Positions 9,037 to 17,402 of a stretch of DNA of 64,000 bases are shown here, piece after piece; within the stretch, counting starts at the first letter, position 1, and every line of letters begins with the position of its first letter. The notes under the pieces are model-generated. The model did not search any database. It had not been told where the DNA came from and saw only the letters and a program-made list of their open reading frames with translations. The position numbers and the translations under genes were made by a program. This DNA is from Eubacteriales bacterium. GTDB taxonomy: Bacteria > Bacillota > Clostridia > Christensenellales > CAG-138. The DNA lies in contig JAQUTY010000009.1 of the NCBI GenBank assembly GCA_028694155.1, forward strand, positions 41,124 to 105,123, given 5' to 3'.

Positions 9037-9225
9037 CATCAGTGCTTTGTTGAGATCGGCTACAAGAGCATCTACATCAATGCCGTGGACGGCGCATGCC
9101 TGCTCAAGATTTTCGCTGTGCGCCATTGCGCAGCCCAGGCAGTGCATTCCCGATGCCACCAATATTCCCGCTAAATTCTCATCCTGTTGAAGAATGCTCT
9201 GAATTGTCATATCCTTTGTAATCAT
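9034..9225 (-). CDS. DUF1858 (hybrid-cluster-associated redox disulfide) small protein
   Basis: A 63-residue cytosolic protein matching the DUF1858 family, N-terminal MTIQSILQQDE followed by a Cys-x-x-Cys pair in GMHCLGCAMAHSENLEQAC. The family often occurs beside iron-sulfur and hybrid-cluster proteins and is thought to act in thiol redox chemistry in anaerobes; no such partner is next to it here. GAAGGAG precedes the ATG. The start of its stop region overlaps the end of an intergenic repeat. Confidence 0.82.
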   Translation of the reverse strand: MITKDMTIQSILQQDENLAGILVASGMHCLGCAMAHSENLEQACAVHGIDVDALVADLNKALM

Positions 9226-9269
9226 GTTCTTTCTCCTTCGATATTGTTAAAAATAGTATAACCCATATT

Positions 9270-9746
9270 TCAGCTTTTTGCAATAAATTGATTTTTGCAC
9301 ATGGTGCAGGTGACTTTTATCTTGCCCTTACCTCGTGGCACACGAAGTTTCTGATGGCATTGAGGGCAAACGAGGTAGCGGTGGCTCTTACGCTCGTTCC
9401 AACGCTGTGCAAGTGTCCTCTTGTTCTTCTTTGGTGTACCTCCGCCTGAATCCTTGCTCGTGTTTACCACCTTGGCACGCTTATGCCCGTTTTTATTCCT
9501 TCCCGTAAAGAAATTCTTTATGCCGGCAAATGCCGCCGCAAACGTCCTGTTCTCCCTAGCACGTTTGTCGGTGTTTGAAGCGTAGACCATACGAATGACA
9601 AAGAAAATCAAGCAAGCAACCGCCACTATAAGCAGCGCATAATATAGCCATGCTACCTTTGGAAATAAGAATCTCAACAGCAGCGAAATCAGTCCTGTTA
9701 CCAATAGTGTCTTGTTAAGTTCGTCCATGTAAAACAATCTATTCAT
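9270..9746 (-). CDS. Membrane protein with C-terminal zinc ribbon
   Basis: A 158-residue protein with two predicted membrane helices (about 13-58), a basic linker rich in Lys/Arg, and a C-terminal zinc ribbon of two Cys pairs (CPQCHQKL ... CTMCKNQF). It is most similar in layout to small zinc-ribbon membrane proteins of Clostridia with no assigned role. It overlaps the end of the GH13 gene by eight bases and uses GGAGG four bases before the ATG, so it is coupled to that gene. The basic tail may face the cytosol and bind nucleic acid; that is only inference. Confidence 0.7.
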   Translation of the reverse strand: MNRLFYMDELNKTLLVTGLISLLLRFLFPKVAWLYYALLIVAVACLIFFVIRMVYASNTDKRARENRTFAAAFAGIKNFFTGRNKNGHKRAKVVNTSKDSGGGTPKKNKRTLAQRWNERKSHRYLVCPQCHQKLRVPRGKGKIKVTCTMCKNQFIAKS

Positions 9747-11664
9747 GCTTCCTCCAGATTGAATATCCGTGTGCGGCTATCTGTGCCTGCATCACGCTGT
9801 TAATTATCATCGTTTTTCCATCAATCGAGTGATACTCACCTGCAAACGGAACCGCTGTCTGTCCGTCCTCGCCCTCAATTAGCAGGGCGGGATAGAGAAT
9901 TGCGCTGCACGGCTCATCCGCCGTATTGATGAGTGTCACCACGACCTCCTTGTGAGCATATCGTATCAAAGCAAATATGCTGCTCGTCAGCGCACCCATT
10001 CTGCATCGTCCTTTTTTGAGTGCATCGCTGGTGTTGCGCAGCTTTGTCAGCGTTTTTATCGAATCAAGGAGTTCCATGTCCTCCCTGCCCCACGGGTAGG
10101 TGCGGCGGTTGAAGGGATCCTTCATGCCCTCCAATCCTACCTCATCTCCATAATAGATGCAGGGTACGCCAACGGCGGAGAACACCAACGCCATCGCCTG
10201 CATATATTTTTCCTTGCCCTTTTCGATCAGTTCGGGTTGTGGGTGGAAAAGAGCCTGCGCCTCACGGGGCAGCGCAGTATATTTGTTGCCACCGCTAAGA
10301 TAGCTTATGGCACGAACCTCGTCATGTGAGGATAAAAGATTCAAACATGCCTGCAAAAAGGGCTTGGGGTAATTCTCCGTCAGCGTTTGAACAGCTTCGT
10401 TATATGCGTATGCGTCCATCTCACCGTTTACAAACGCAAGCGTTGCCTTGCCAAAGGGGTAGTTCATCGAGCCGTCCAGCAAATCGCCGTCAACATATGC
10501 CCTGCGTCCTTGCTCACCCATCTTTTGCGAGCAATCCTCCCAAACCTCGCCCAAAATGAGTGCATCGGGATTCTCCGCCTTGATTCTCCTTCTGAGTTGG
10601 CGGATAAATTCGTCAGGCAGCTCATCGGCAACGTCCAATCGCCAGCCGCTTGCGCCACGCTTGTGCCAATAGTGAAGAACTCCGTCATCGCCATGAATGA
10701 AGTCGCCATAGGTGGGTTCCATCTCCTCTACGTTGGGCAGAGTTTCAAAGTTCCACCAGCATTCGTAGCTATTGGGATAATCCTTGAAGCGATACCACGG
10801 GTAATAGGGCGAGTCCTTGCTTTCAAACGCACCCAATGTATCATACCTGCCGTAACGGTCAAAATATCTGGAATCATCGCCCGTGTGCGAGAACACTCCA
10901 TCTAAAATGAGCTTGATGCCCAGCTTATCCGCATCTTTGCAAAGGGCGATGAAATCCGTCTCATCTCCAAGCAGCGGATCAATTCGCTTGTAGTCGCTTG
11001 TGTTATAGCGGTGATTGCTGTTTGCCTCAAAAATCGGGTTGAGATAGATGCAGCTTACGCCCAAGTCGCATAGATAGGGAAGTTTCTGCCTTATGCCTTC
11101 CAGATCCCCTCCAAAATAGTCGTCGGGCGCATAGCTGCTGTTGCCATCGTGCTTTAGATGCAGCGGCTCCTCCGTCCAATCGTTGTGAAGATAGACGTGT
11201 CTGTTGAGCTTTGTATGCTCCTTGAGCCTCTCTTCACGCTTGCCCATATCCGAGCAGTAGAAACGATCGGGAAAAATCTGATAGGCTATTCCTTCTTTGA
11301 ACCAGTCGGGGGTTGAAAAATCCTTGTTGTAAACGGTGAGTCCGAAGCGCTCACCCTCCTGCCCCAAAAGCCGTCCCTCGCCGCTGTTGCCGCCGTAATA
11401 GCAGGGGCGATTGCCGTCATTGAGAAGAAAATCGTAGTGGCACAGGCATGGATATTGGGGCAAAACCACGCTTGCGCTAACCGTGTTGCAGATGCGCTGC
11501 ATTGGAATGTCGCTCTGTCCGTTGGGCGTGAAAAAGCGCACAACGGCGGAAAAATCAGCAGAACACTCATAGACCGTCCCACTAATGGTAACGGTCGTTC
11601 CGCAGGGCTGTGCGCCAAGGGGAATGCGATATCTGCTGTCTCTTGAGTGATGATAAAATCTCAT
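9739..11664 (-). CDS. GH13 alpha-amylase family enzyme (neopullulanase/cyclomaltodextrinase type)
   Basis: A 641-residue glycoside hydrolase acting on alpha-1,4/1,6 glucans or cyclodextrins. It has an N-terminal beta domain (about 1-120), the catalytic barrel with all four GH13 regions in order, DGVFSHT (near 256), GWRLDVADE with the nucleophile Asp (near 345), GEVWED with the acid/base Glu (near 376) and SSHDE (near 446), and a C-terminal beta domain. There is no signal peptide, so it is probably intracellular and works on imported maltodextrins. The N-terminal domain and length fit the neopullulanase/maltogenic subgroup; exact substrate is not readable. No Shine-Dalgarno sequence; TATAAT ends six bases before ATG. 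Confidence 0.88.
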   Translation of the reverse strand: MRFYHHSRDSRYRIPLGAQPCGTTVTISGTVYECSADFSAVVRFFTPNGQSDIPMQRICNTVSASVVLPQYPCLCHYDFLLNDGNRPCYYGGNSGEGRLLGQEGERFGLTVYNKDFSTPDWFKEGIAYQIFPDRFYCSDMGKREERLKEHTKLNRHVYLHNDWTEEPLHLKHDGNSSYAPDDYFGGDLEGIRQKLPYLCDLGVSCIYLNPIFEANSNHRYNTSDYKRIDPLLGDETDFIALCKDADKLGIKLILDGVFSHTGDDSRYFDRYGRYDTLGAFESKDSPYYPWYRFKDYPNSYECWWNFETLPNVEEMEPTYGDFIHGDDGVLHYWHKRGASGWRLDVADELPDEFIRQLRRRIKAENPDALILGEVWEDCSQKMGEQGRRAYVDGDLLDGSMNYPFGKATLAFVNGEMDAYAYNEAVQTLTENYPKPFLQACLNLLSSHDEVRAISYLSGGNKYTALPREAQALFHPQPELIEKGKEKYMQAMALVFSAVGVPCIYYGDEVGLEGMKDPFNRRTYPWGREDMELLDSIKTLTKLRNTSDALKKGRCRMGALTSSIFALIRYAHKEVVVTLINTADEPCSAILYPALLIEGEDGQTAVPFAGEYHSIDGKTMIINSVMQAQIAAHGYSIWRKHE

Positions 11665-11670
11665 ACAGGT

Positions 11671-11698
11671 ATTATACCTTGTGTAGAATAAGAATCAA
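11671..11698 (-). promoter_or_regulatory. Promoter of the GH13 gene, placed for a leaderless transcript
   Basis: Minus strand TTGATT (11693-11698), 16-base spacer, TATAAT (11671-11676). Six bases separate the -10 box from ATG, so transcription is expected to start at the A of ATG. Confidence 0.7.
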
Positions 11699-11726
11699 CC
11701 GATGACGGATGAATGTTACCGCTTTT

Positions 11727-12173
11727 TCACATTCTAGGCGGTTCAATGTCCGAATGATTGTCCTTGCAGGCTCGTGCATTGGTGTTCATGCTGCCACGGT
11801 ACACCACGAATCTGCAGAACAAAAACTCGGTTACAAAGTTTATGAGCATGGTGCCTATCTCAAGAACATAGTTGTTCCAGCCGGCATTTATCAAGGCGTG
11901 ATTCCACCAAGTCGAAAGTGGCGCAAACACGCAGTAATACAGCGCAACCTTGAGCATGGCAATGGGCACATTGTTTGCCGATTTGAAGGTGAACTCGCGG
12001 TTTAAGGTGAAGTTCCACAGAACCGACAGCACAAGTGAAATAATGTAGCTGACGATGTGAATAAAGCCCACCACCTCGAACAAAAGCGTGTAGCTCCCAA
12101 TTTGGATAAGCCCCGCAGATGCAGAGAATAGGGTGAACTTGACTAATTGAATGATATTTTCTCTCTTATTCAT
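11727..12173 (-). CDS. GtrA-like membrane protein
   Basis: A 148-residue protein with four predicted membrane helices matching the GtrA/DPMS family, including NFTLNREFTFKS between helices 2 and 3 and FCRFVVY near the end. GtrA proteins are thought to help move undecaprenyl- or dolichyl-linked sugars across the membrane, or to anchor a partner glycosyltransferase, in cell-surface glycosylation. No partner glycosyltransferase is adjacent. It has no ribosome binding site; a TATACT box lies six bases before ATG. Confidence 0.82.
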   Translation of the reverse strand: MNKRENIIQLVKFTLFSASAGLIQIGSYTLLFEVVGFIHIVSYIISLVLSVLWNFTLNREFTFKSANNVPIAMLKVALYYCVFAPLSTWWNHALINAGWNNYVLEIGTMLINFVTEFLFCRFVVYRGSMNTNARACKDNHSDIEPPRM

Positions 12174-12179
12174 GCAAAA

Positions 12180-12208
12180 AGTATATCATGTTTTGTCGAA
12201 TAATCCAA
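12180..12208 (-). promoter_or_regulatory. Promoter of gtrA-like gene with embedded TTGTCGAA box
   Basis: Minus strand TTGGAT (12203-12208), 17-base spacer, TATACT (12180-12185). The spacer contains TTTTGTCGAA (12191-12200, plus strand), an exact match to the Spo0A box core. The -10 box is six bases from ATG. Confidence 0.6.
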
Positions 12209-12270
12209 CAAAATCTTGAAAACTTTCTTACAAGTGCATAAGGATTAACTGATTGACTTTTTTGTTGTGC

Positions 12271-12531
12271 CTAGCTTGTAAAGGCTTGTATGCCGCCGTT
12301 TGGAGTGCTGTAACAGACCCCGTTGTATTCATCGGTCACAATTTGGCAGCCCATCACCGTGGACGGCCCAAATACAGTTGCCTCTCCAGCGTCCTGTGCG
12401 CAAGCCGCCGAGGTTGCATACAGCGGTGCGCCAAGTCCACGGACGACCTCTCCTCCGCACGAGCTGTTGATGCGTGTATTGACTGTAAGCGTTTCAGTAT
12501 ATGCCCATGGCTTCTGATATTGCTTTCTCAT
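12271..12531 (-). CDS. Small cysteine-containing peptide of 86 residues, unknown function
   Basis: An 86-residue product starting MRKQYQKPWAYTETLTVN followed by a Gly/Ala/Ser-rich part with four spaced cysteines (SSCGG, AACAQ, MGCQI, GVCYS). AGGAG lies just upstream of ATG. There is no signal peptide or membrane helix. The basic-aromatic N-terminus followed by a Cys-bearing core is the layout of a ribosomally made peptide precursor, but no radical SAM, lanthipeptide or protease gene is nearby, so this is speculation. It resembles short K-x-Y-x-K-P peptides common in gut Clostridia; I cannot name a family. Confidence 0.6.
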   Translation of the reverse strand: MRKQYQKPWAYTETLTVNTRINSSCGGEVVRGLGAPLYATSAACAQDAGEATVFGPSTVMGCQIVTDEYNGVCYSTPNGGIQAFTS

Positions 12532-12731
12532 AATCTCCTGTTTCTATTCCGAGTCGCTTTGGTTGTGCTTCTTGTAAGAATACACCACGCTCTGCAAGCC
12601 CATATATAAATTACTTATTTATTATTACTTCCATATCTACTTCTAGTTATGATAACAATTATACATTGGTTTTTCAAATTTTGTCAATAGTTATTTATTT
12701 TATTCTTATTATTTATCAGATTATTTTTAGT

Positions 12732-12760
12732 TTGACAAAAATGTAAAAATATCGTATTCT
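12732..12760 (+). promoter_or_regulatory. SigmaA-type promoter of the polysaccharide-control operon
   Basis: TTGACA (12732-12737), 17-base spacer, TATTCT (12755-12760), 27 bases before the cpsB-type ATG. Confidence 0.78.
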
Positions 12761-12787
12761 ATTTTTGTTTAGAAGGGGAAAATTATT

Positions 12788-13522
12788 ATGTACGATATAC
12801 ATTGCCATATTTTGCCAATGTTCGATGATGGGTCGGAATCCATTGATGAATCATGCGCCATGGCGGAGCTTGCTTTTCAAAGCAAGGTCAAGGGTATCAT
12901 TGCTACCCCCCATTGTAACGGCGAGGACCTCATGGACGCTGACAGATTCCGTGCCATGTGCGATATGCACACGACCCTTAGGGCAAAACTTGCGGAACGG
13001 GATATTCCCGTAGAGGTATATTTAGGCATGGAAATTCTTCTTGACGACTCAATCTATGAGCCTCTTGAGCATGATGCGCTGCTGACGCTTAACAGGTCGA
13101 ACTATCTACTGGTGGAGTTTCCCTTCGACGATAACCCCGATCATGTTCGTGCCTTGCTAAAAGCGGTGTGTCTTAGGGGCTATCGCCCAGTAATTGCGCA
13201 TCCTGAACGCTATGATTTTGTGCAATCCGATCCCGAAATGGTGTTTGAGTTTTTGGATCGCGAATACGTTCTTCAGGTCAATCGAGGCAGCATAATGGGC
13301 AGGTTTGGTGATAACGCCAAAAGGTGTGCAAGGTGGTTGCTTGACGGACAGCTTGCTCACGTCGTTGCCAGTGACGGACATAGCGCCACGCATCGCACGC
13401 CCTATGTGTTCGACTGTTATCAGTACATTCTGAGCAAATACTCGGTCGAGTATGCCGAGGTGCTTTTTCACGAGAACCCGCAACGAATCATCGGCAACAG
13501 ACCAATTCTGCCTAATTGCTAG
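12788..13522 (+). CDS. cpsB: CpsB/YwqE-type PHP-family protein-tyrosine phosphatase
   Basis: Manganese-dependent tyrosine phosphatase of the PHP fold that reverses autophosphorylation of the partner BY-kinase in capsule or exopolysaccharide control. The 244 residues carry the metal-binding motifs DIHCHILPMFDDG (3-15), ATPHCN (near 40), the Glu of LGMEI (near 80), AHPER (near 139) and SDGHS (near 197). A ribosome binding site AGAAGGGG precedes ATG. It is first in an operon whose later genes encode two tyrosine kinases, its likely substrates. Confidence 0.88.
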   Translation: MYDIHCHILPMFDDGSESIDESCAMAELAFQSKVKGIIATPHCNGEDLMDADRFRAMCDMHTTLRAKLAERDIPVEVYLGMEILLDDSIYEPLEHDALLTLNRSNYLLVEFPFDDNPDHVRALLKAVCLRGYRPVIAHPERYDFVQSDPEMVFEFLDREYVLQVNRGSIMGRFGDNAKRCARWLLDGQLAHVVASDGHSATHRTPYVFDCYQYILSKYSVEYAEVLFHENPQRIIGNRPILPNC

Positions 13523-13567
13523 GCTTTTACATGGCTCTTACTGCATAAATATTTTTTTGGAGGCAAT

Positions 13568-14395
13568 ATGCGCGCTATACAGCGGATTACCATAGCAGTA
13601 TTCATAATCATGGTTGCATCATTCGCAGTATCTAGGTACCTGTCACATTTGATATCTGACGACACCGTGCCGGTGATTTCATCGGACTCGGACGTTGTCT
13701 ATGTGTCGGTAACTGCTTCTGATGATGAGCTGATGGCAGGAGTCTCGGTCTGGGACGATGCCGAAGGCGATTTGACGGACAGGCTTATGGTCGAACACAT
13801 CTCACACTTTTTGTCCAAAGGCGAATGTAAGATAACCTATGCGGTGTCGGATTCAAAGGATCATGTTTCCAAATATGAGCGCAGACTTATATATACCGAT
13901 TATGAATCTCCAAAGATATATTTATCTGCCAATATGCAGTTTTCCGCAGGCAGCAATATCCCCATACTCAGCTTTATAGACGCATATGACGTGCTTGACG
14001 GTGACATCTCCGGTAAGGTCAAGGTTGTATCCACCAATCATTCCTCAACGTTGATGGGGCTTTACACCGTTACGGTTCAGGTTTCCAACAGCAAGGGCGA
14101 TGTGTCGTATCTGACCTTTCCGTTGGAGGTAATATCATCTGCTGCCCTCGTTCCTCGAATCAACTTGAGCCAATACACCGTGTATATCAATGTGGGGGAT
14201 AAGTTCGATCCCAAGGCATACATTCGCTCTGCCTATGAGACTGATAGAAAAATCGACATGGACACCAACAATGTGGTTATTCAATCCGATGTTGACTGCA
14301 ATACAGCTGGCACATACATCGTTACCTACACGATAAACGATAATATGAACAGAGAGGGCGTCTCCAGATTGGTCGTAGTGGTGACAGAATCATGA
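13568..14395 (+). CDS. Membrane-anchored Ig-like domain protein of the polysaccharide operon
   Basis: A 275-residue protein with one N-terminal membrane anchor (about 6-26) and two to three beta-sandwich modules resembling bacterial Ig-like/DUF5011 domains: VWDDAEGDLTDR, then DAYDVLDGDISGKV, then a last module with VGDKFDPKAYI and TAGTYIVTYTIND. The ectodomain faces outside. Such proteins recur between cpsB and the Wzz/kinase genes of Clostridia, but their job is not established; binding polysaccharide or the Wzz periplasmic loop is inference. GGAGG precedes ATG; the stop overlaps the next ATG by four bases. Confidence 0.7.
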   Translation: MRAIQRITIAVFIIMVASFAVSRYLSHLISDDTVPVISSDSDVVYVSVTASDDELMAGVSVWDDAEGDLTDRLMVEHISHFLSKGECKITYAVSDSKDHVSKYERRLIYTDYESPKIYLSANMQFSAGSNIPILSFIDAYDVLDGDISGKVKVVSTNHSSTLMGLYTVTVQVSNSKGDVSYLTFPLEVISSAALVPRINLSQYTVYINVGDKFDPKAYIRSAYETDRKIDMDTNNVVIQSDVDCNTAGTYIVTYTINDNMNREGVSRLVVVVTES

Positions 14396-15792
14396 GCAAC
14401 GAATCGCGCAATCAAAACATACTCCGAGAAATCAGTTTTTTCTCCATCATGCGTGATGTGCTGACACGCCTATATCTGATTCTGCTTGCGGCGGCCATTG
14501 GCTACATGGGTGCGCAAATCGCAGTTGAACAATTCTATGTACCCGAATACACCTCATCGGTCACGCTGGTCATCAGCGCAAAGGACAGCAGCAACACCGC
14601 CTATGCAAATTTGGCTCGAAATCAGCAGATTGCAGAGGTGTTTATTGAGGTCATCGGCAGCGAAATGCTGGCCGACAAAATCACGGAGGAATTGGGCGTT
14701 ACCAAAATGCCGGGTCGCATATCCGCAACACGGTTGGAGAACACAAATCTACTGAGAATCGATGCCGTTGCACGCACGCCCGAACGTGCCTTTAGGCTCA
14801 TTCATGCCGTGATAGCTACTCATGGGGAAGTCTCAGACTATGTCTTTTCGAACGCTGTTGTCGATGTTATGAACGATCCCAAGATGCCAACAAGCCCGTC
14901 AAACCCCAAATCCTTAGTGCAGACACAACAGATAGCATCAATATCATGTGCGGCAGGAATGTTGACGTTGCTTGTAGTGCTCTCAATAATGCGTGATACC
15001 GTCAAAAGTCCCTTGGGTCTTAATTCCCATGTTGACGCCAAGATAATCAGCACGATTTGTTATGAGCGCAAGTATCGCACCCTAAAGTCGTGGTTCAAGC
15101 GCAGAAAAGTACCTATTCTTATAACCAATCCCATGATTAGTCGTGCTTACGTTGAGGAGACACAAAAGCTATATATGCAGATAGAGCACATCTCTCGTGA
15201 GAAGGGCTACAAGGTGTTTATGATTACATCAACTTGCGAGAACGAGGGCAAGTCCACCATCGCTGCAAATCTTGCCATAGCGGGTGCAAATGCAGGCAAA
15301 AACATTCTCTTGCTGGACGGAGATTTCCGCAACCCATCCATTTACAAAATTTTGGAGATAGAGCGTAACGACAAGAATGGCATTGAAAAATGTCTCTCAC
15401 GCATCAGTCCTCTTGAAAATTGTGTCGAATATCAGAAACGCCTGGGAATATGGACTCTGCTGCCCGAACGCAGTCATCGCAACTCTGCCGAGCTCGTTTC
15501 CACTAGGCGCATGAAGGAGATAGTATCCGAGTGCCGATCTAATCACGATATTATTTTGGTTGATACTCCCCCGTCCTCGGTTCTCACCGATGCCGAGGTA
15601 ATGTCCGCATTCTGCGACTGCGTACTTTTGGTCGTGCGTCACGATTTTGCCTACGTCTGCGACATTAACGATACCATCGACAGGCTCAACAACTGCGCAA
15701 TGCTCGGCTGCGTGCTTAACAATTATCGGCAGTTTGAAAGCATTTACGAGCGCAGCCCCTACGGGGGATATGCCGAGGACAGGAAAGGATAG
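14392..15792 (+). CDS. Fused Wzz/CpsC-CpsD tyrosine kinase, copy 1
   Basis: A 466-residue BY-kinase with its own chain-length domain. Two membrane helices (about 23-45 and 185-205) flank an outside Wzz domain; the cytosolic kinase (about 255-450) has Walker A ENEGKSTIAANLA, Walker A' LLLDGDFRNPS and Walker B ILVDTPPSS. The C-terminal tail holds a small Tyr cluster (YERSPYGGYAED) for autophosphorylation. It controls polysaccharide polymerisation or export with the adjacent CpsB phosphatase. Fusion of CpsC and CpsD in one chain is usual in Gram-negatives and seen in some Clostridia. Start overlaps the previous stop (ATGA). Confidence 0.85.
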   Translation: MSNESRNQNILREISFFSIMRDVLTRLYLILLAAAIGYMGAQIAVEQFYVPEYTSSVTLVISAKDSSNTAYANLARNQQIAEVFIEVIGSEMLADKITEELGVTKMPGRISATRLENTNLLRIDAVARTPERAFRLIHAVIATHGEVSDYVFSNAVVDVMNDPKMPTSPSNPKSLVQTQQIASISCAAGMLTLLVVLSIMRDTVKSPLGLNSHVDAKIISTICYERKYRTLKSWFKRRKVPILITNPMISRAYVEETQKLYMQIEHISREKGYKVFMITSTCENEGKSTIAANLAIAGANAGKNILLLDGDFRNPSIYKILEIERNDKNGIEKCLSRISPLENCVEYQKRLGIWTLLPERSHRNSAELVSTRRMKEIVSECRSNHDIILVDTPPSSVLTDAEVMSAFCDCVLLVVRHDFAYVCDINDTIDRLNNCAMLGCVLNNYRQFESIYERSPYGGYAEDRKG

Positions 15793-15797
15793 AACGC

Positions 15798-17402
15798 ATG
15801 GAGTCCAATACCGAACGTAAAACGGCTGCCTATTCTGCGCAGCCACGGCTCACACAGAAGCCGCTTATGGCTTGGGTAGCCGATATAATCAAAGCATTTC
15901 GCCGTTTCTGGTGGATAGCCGGCATTCTTGGTCTGAGCGTAGGAGTTGTTTTGTTGTACCAAGGCTACAAAAAGGTCTCCGGAAGCTACACCGCCAGCGC
16001 ATCGTTCTATATCACCGTGCAGAGCAACAACTACGCCTACACGAATATTTACTCTCAGGGTACCGCTTCACAGATGGCGGAAACCTTCCCCTACCTATTA
16101 CAGAGTGAGCTTTTACAGGACGTTGTAAAGGAGGAGCTGGGAGTTGACTACCTGAACGGCTCAATCTACGCAACTGGAGTCGAGGACACGAATCTTTTCA
16201 CTCTCAATGTAATCAGCAACAACGCTCAGGATGCCTATGACATTCTATTGGCGGTGATGGAATACTACCCAAGAGTTGCCGAATATGTCATTGGCAACAC
16301 CCATTTGGAGCTATTGAGCGAACCCACCCTGCCCGATGCAGATGCTATTGATCAAAGCTACATAACAGATGCCTTAAAATACGCTGCGCTTGCAGCAACC
16401 TTAGGTGTAATAATCATTCTTCTGAGTATGCTATGGCGCAGAACCATCTGCACAACTGAGGATTTTGAATCCCTGCTCAATCTAAAGTGCATCACGGTCA
16501 TTCCAAAGGTGTCGTTGAAGCGTCGTTCCAAGCATAGGGAGCATCGTTCCCTGCTCGTGTCCACTCAGCACTCGGGGTATGCAATGCTTGAGCCAATGCG
16601 AAGTCTGCGAACTCGTCTGATTAGAAAGATGGAGGAGCTTGATGCGCACGTTCTTGTTATAACCAGCACAAAAGCGGGCGAGGGCAAAACGACAATCGCT
16701 GCAAACCTTGCTCTGACCTTTGCCAAAAAGGGTGAATCGGTCGTCCTTGTTGACTGCGATTTAAGAAAGCCGTCCGTGCACTCGGTGTTTGAAGCCGCAG
16801 AGCCTGTCAACGGTATCGTTGATATTCTTGAACAAAGGTGCAAGCTGACAGACGCTCTTACAGTGGGTAAGAATTACCGCCTGCGAATAATAATGGGCAA
16901 AGGTCACCAGAAAAATCCGCTGAAGCTGTTGGGAAGCGAAAACATGGCGCAGTTGATTTCAAGGCTGCGCAAGACAAACAAGTATGTCATTCTTGATGCT
17001 CCCCCCTGCGGTGTCTATGCAGATGCTTCCGCCTTGATGAACCTTGCCGATTGCGCACTTTTTGTCGTTAGACAGGATGACGCTTCCATATCAAGCGTAC
17101 TGGATGGCGTGCAAAGTTTATCATTTTGTAACAAACCCATCCTTGGAGCCGTGCTAAATCGCGCAGAATATGGTATAATAGGTTACGGTTATGGATATGG
17201 ACGCGGATATGGGTATGGCTACGGCAGCAATTATTATCGCAAGGGCTATGGCAGCTACTACAATAAGGCCGGAGGCTACGGTAAATACGGACGCTACGGA
17301 AAGTATGGCTATGGCTACGGCACGAGCAGCACGGAGGGCGGCCAAACTGTATCAGTCAATCCTGAATCTAGCCGCAATGAAGGTGACATCAAGGAGGACT
17401 AA
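15798..17402 (+). CDS. Fused Wzz/CpsC-CpsD tyrosine kinase, copy 2, with Gly-Tyr tail
   Basis: Second BY-kinase of the operon, 534 residues, same layout as its neighbour: Wzz domain between two membrane helices, then a kinase with Walker A TKAGEGKTTIAANLA, Walker A' VLVDCDLRKPS and Walker B VILDAPPCG. The unusual part is the tail from about residue 456 to 508: alternating Gly-Tyr with Lys/Arg (GYGYGYGRGYGYGYG ... GKYGRYGKYGYGYG), about 18 tyrosines. Tyr clusters are the autophosphorylation sites of this family, but this density is high. GAAAGGA precedes ATG. The next gene's ATG follows the stop directly. Confidence 0.85.
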   Translation: MESNTERKTAAYSAQPRLTQKPLMAWVADIIKAFRRFWWIAGILGLSVGVVLLYQGYKKVSGSYTASASFYITVQSNNYAYTNIYSQGTASQMAETFPYLLQSELLQDVVKEELGVDYLNGSIYATGVEDTNLFTLNVISNNAQDAYDILLAVMEYYPRVAEYVIGNTHLELLSEPTLPDADAIDQSYITDALKYAALAATLGVIIILLSMLWRRTICTTEDFESLLNLKCITVIPKVSLKRRSKHREHRSLLVSTQHSGYAMLEPMRSLRTRLIRKMEELDAHVLVITSTKAGEGKTTIAANLALTFAKKGESVVLVDCDLRKPSVHSVFEAAEPVNGIVDILEQRCKLTDALTVGKNYRLRIIMGKGHQKNPLKLLGSENMAQLISRLRKTNKYVILDAPPCGVYADASALMNLADCALFVVRQDDASISSVLDGVQSLSFCNKPILGAVLNRAEYGIIGYGYGYGRGYGYGYGSNYYRKGYGSYYNKAGGYGKYGRYGKYGYGYGTSSTEGGQTVSVNPESSRNEGDIKED

